Origin: Hippopus hippopus
Taxonomy: Eukaryota; Mollusca; Bivalvia; Cardiida; Cardiidae
NCBI GenBank assembly: GCA_946811185.2
Contig: OX328109.1
Coordinates: forward strand, 1,116,001-1,180,000
DNA length: 64,000 nt
Reading direction: 5' to 3'
In this document: one piece after another, positions 63,735 through 64,000 of the stretch
How positions within the stretch are numbered: the stretch's first letter is position 1
Layout of the letters: every line of letters starts with the position of its first letter
The notes under the pieces: generated by a model
What the model saw: the letters and a program-made list of their open reading frames with translations, nothing else
What the model was told of the DNA's origin: nothing
Databases searched by the model: none
Translations under genes and position numbers: made by a program

Positions 63735-64000
63735 AATTCTTTACTAAAGGACAAAATTTTGGACGAGTCCAAATTGACAGTGGTGTCTGTGGTTGTGAGG
63801 TAGAGCATTAGCCTCATAAACATAAGGTCCTGAGTTTGATACCGGACTGTTCATTGGCCCACACATTCGGTGCTGGTACTAGTGTAGTTCCCAGGAACCA
63901 GCATTGAAAGATTAGTATAAGTTGCAAGGATTGTTTCTCAATCAGTGTAAAATAAATATGTTTAAACTAAACTCAATTGACAGCATTTGCAAAAAAAAAA
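63735..64000. repeat. MITE interrupted by SINE type 4, cut by window end
   Basis: MITE arms 63735-63780 and 63975-64000. The SINE 63781-63974 is flanked by AATTGACAG at 63772-63780 and 63975-63983, a 9-bp target duplication. Confidence 0.85.

Overview
The window is nuclear DNA of an animal. It holds two multi-exon genes with GT-AG introns, AT-rich introns and intergenic DNA packed with transposable elements. The repeat types suggest a bivalve mollusc or close relative: tRNA-headed SINEs ending in (AATC)n, dispersed elements rich in GTCCGTC tracts, and palindromic MITEs. That assignment is inference from familiarity with such repeats; no database was consulted.

Layout. Positions 1-8.4 kb are intergenic and almost entirely nested repeats. 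From 8,994 to 28,910 on the + strand lies a complete 13-exon SPPL3 gene (signal-peptide-peptidase-like 3, a Golgi intramembrane aspartyl protease). Its joined reading frame is 382 codons plus stop and all splice phases agree. A minisatellite flanks it on each side (8.4-8.9 kb and 29.3-29.9 kb). From 29 to 43.1 kb is a second intergenic repeat landscape, with an apparently intact mariner transposon (35,128-36,466) and a decayed mariner relative near 40.5 kb. From 43,169 to 63,636 on the - strand are the last 14 coding exons (908 codons plus stop) of a membrane-associated phosphatidylinositol transfer protein of the PITPNM/Nir/rdgB family. They cover the DDHD domain, the LNS2 domain and the C-terminus. 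The N-terminal PITP domain would lie beyond position 64,000. The two genes converge tail to tail. One cleaves Golgi glycosyltransferases and the other moves phosphatidylinositol/phosphatidate at membrane contacts (family knowledge); nothing here shows that they are co-regulated.

Repeats. The dominant element is a MITE of about 220-240 bp with TTAA ends and, at its centre, a near-perfect 67-nt palindrome (best example 7431-7497). I count roughly 90-100 complete or partial copies in both orientations. Many abut and share one TTAA. Other families are tRNA-derived SINEs (several types), a 615-627 bp element with terminal hairpins ending in CTAG (Helitron-like), dispersed elements ending near CTCTTGTT, several long-inverted-repeat MITEs, and five minisatellite blocks.

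Most unusual observation. Both genes carry small tandem duplications that start or stop at exon edges. In SPPL3 they affect exon 1 (second in-frame copy with its own donor), the exon 3 acceptor, the exon 6 donor side (three copies) and the exon 11 donor side (three in-frame 57-bp copies). In PITPNM they affect the exons at 50.3 kb and 58.2 kb. No new multi-gene system was found. The exon-edge duplications and the dense TTAA palindromic MITE arrays are the features most worth following up.
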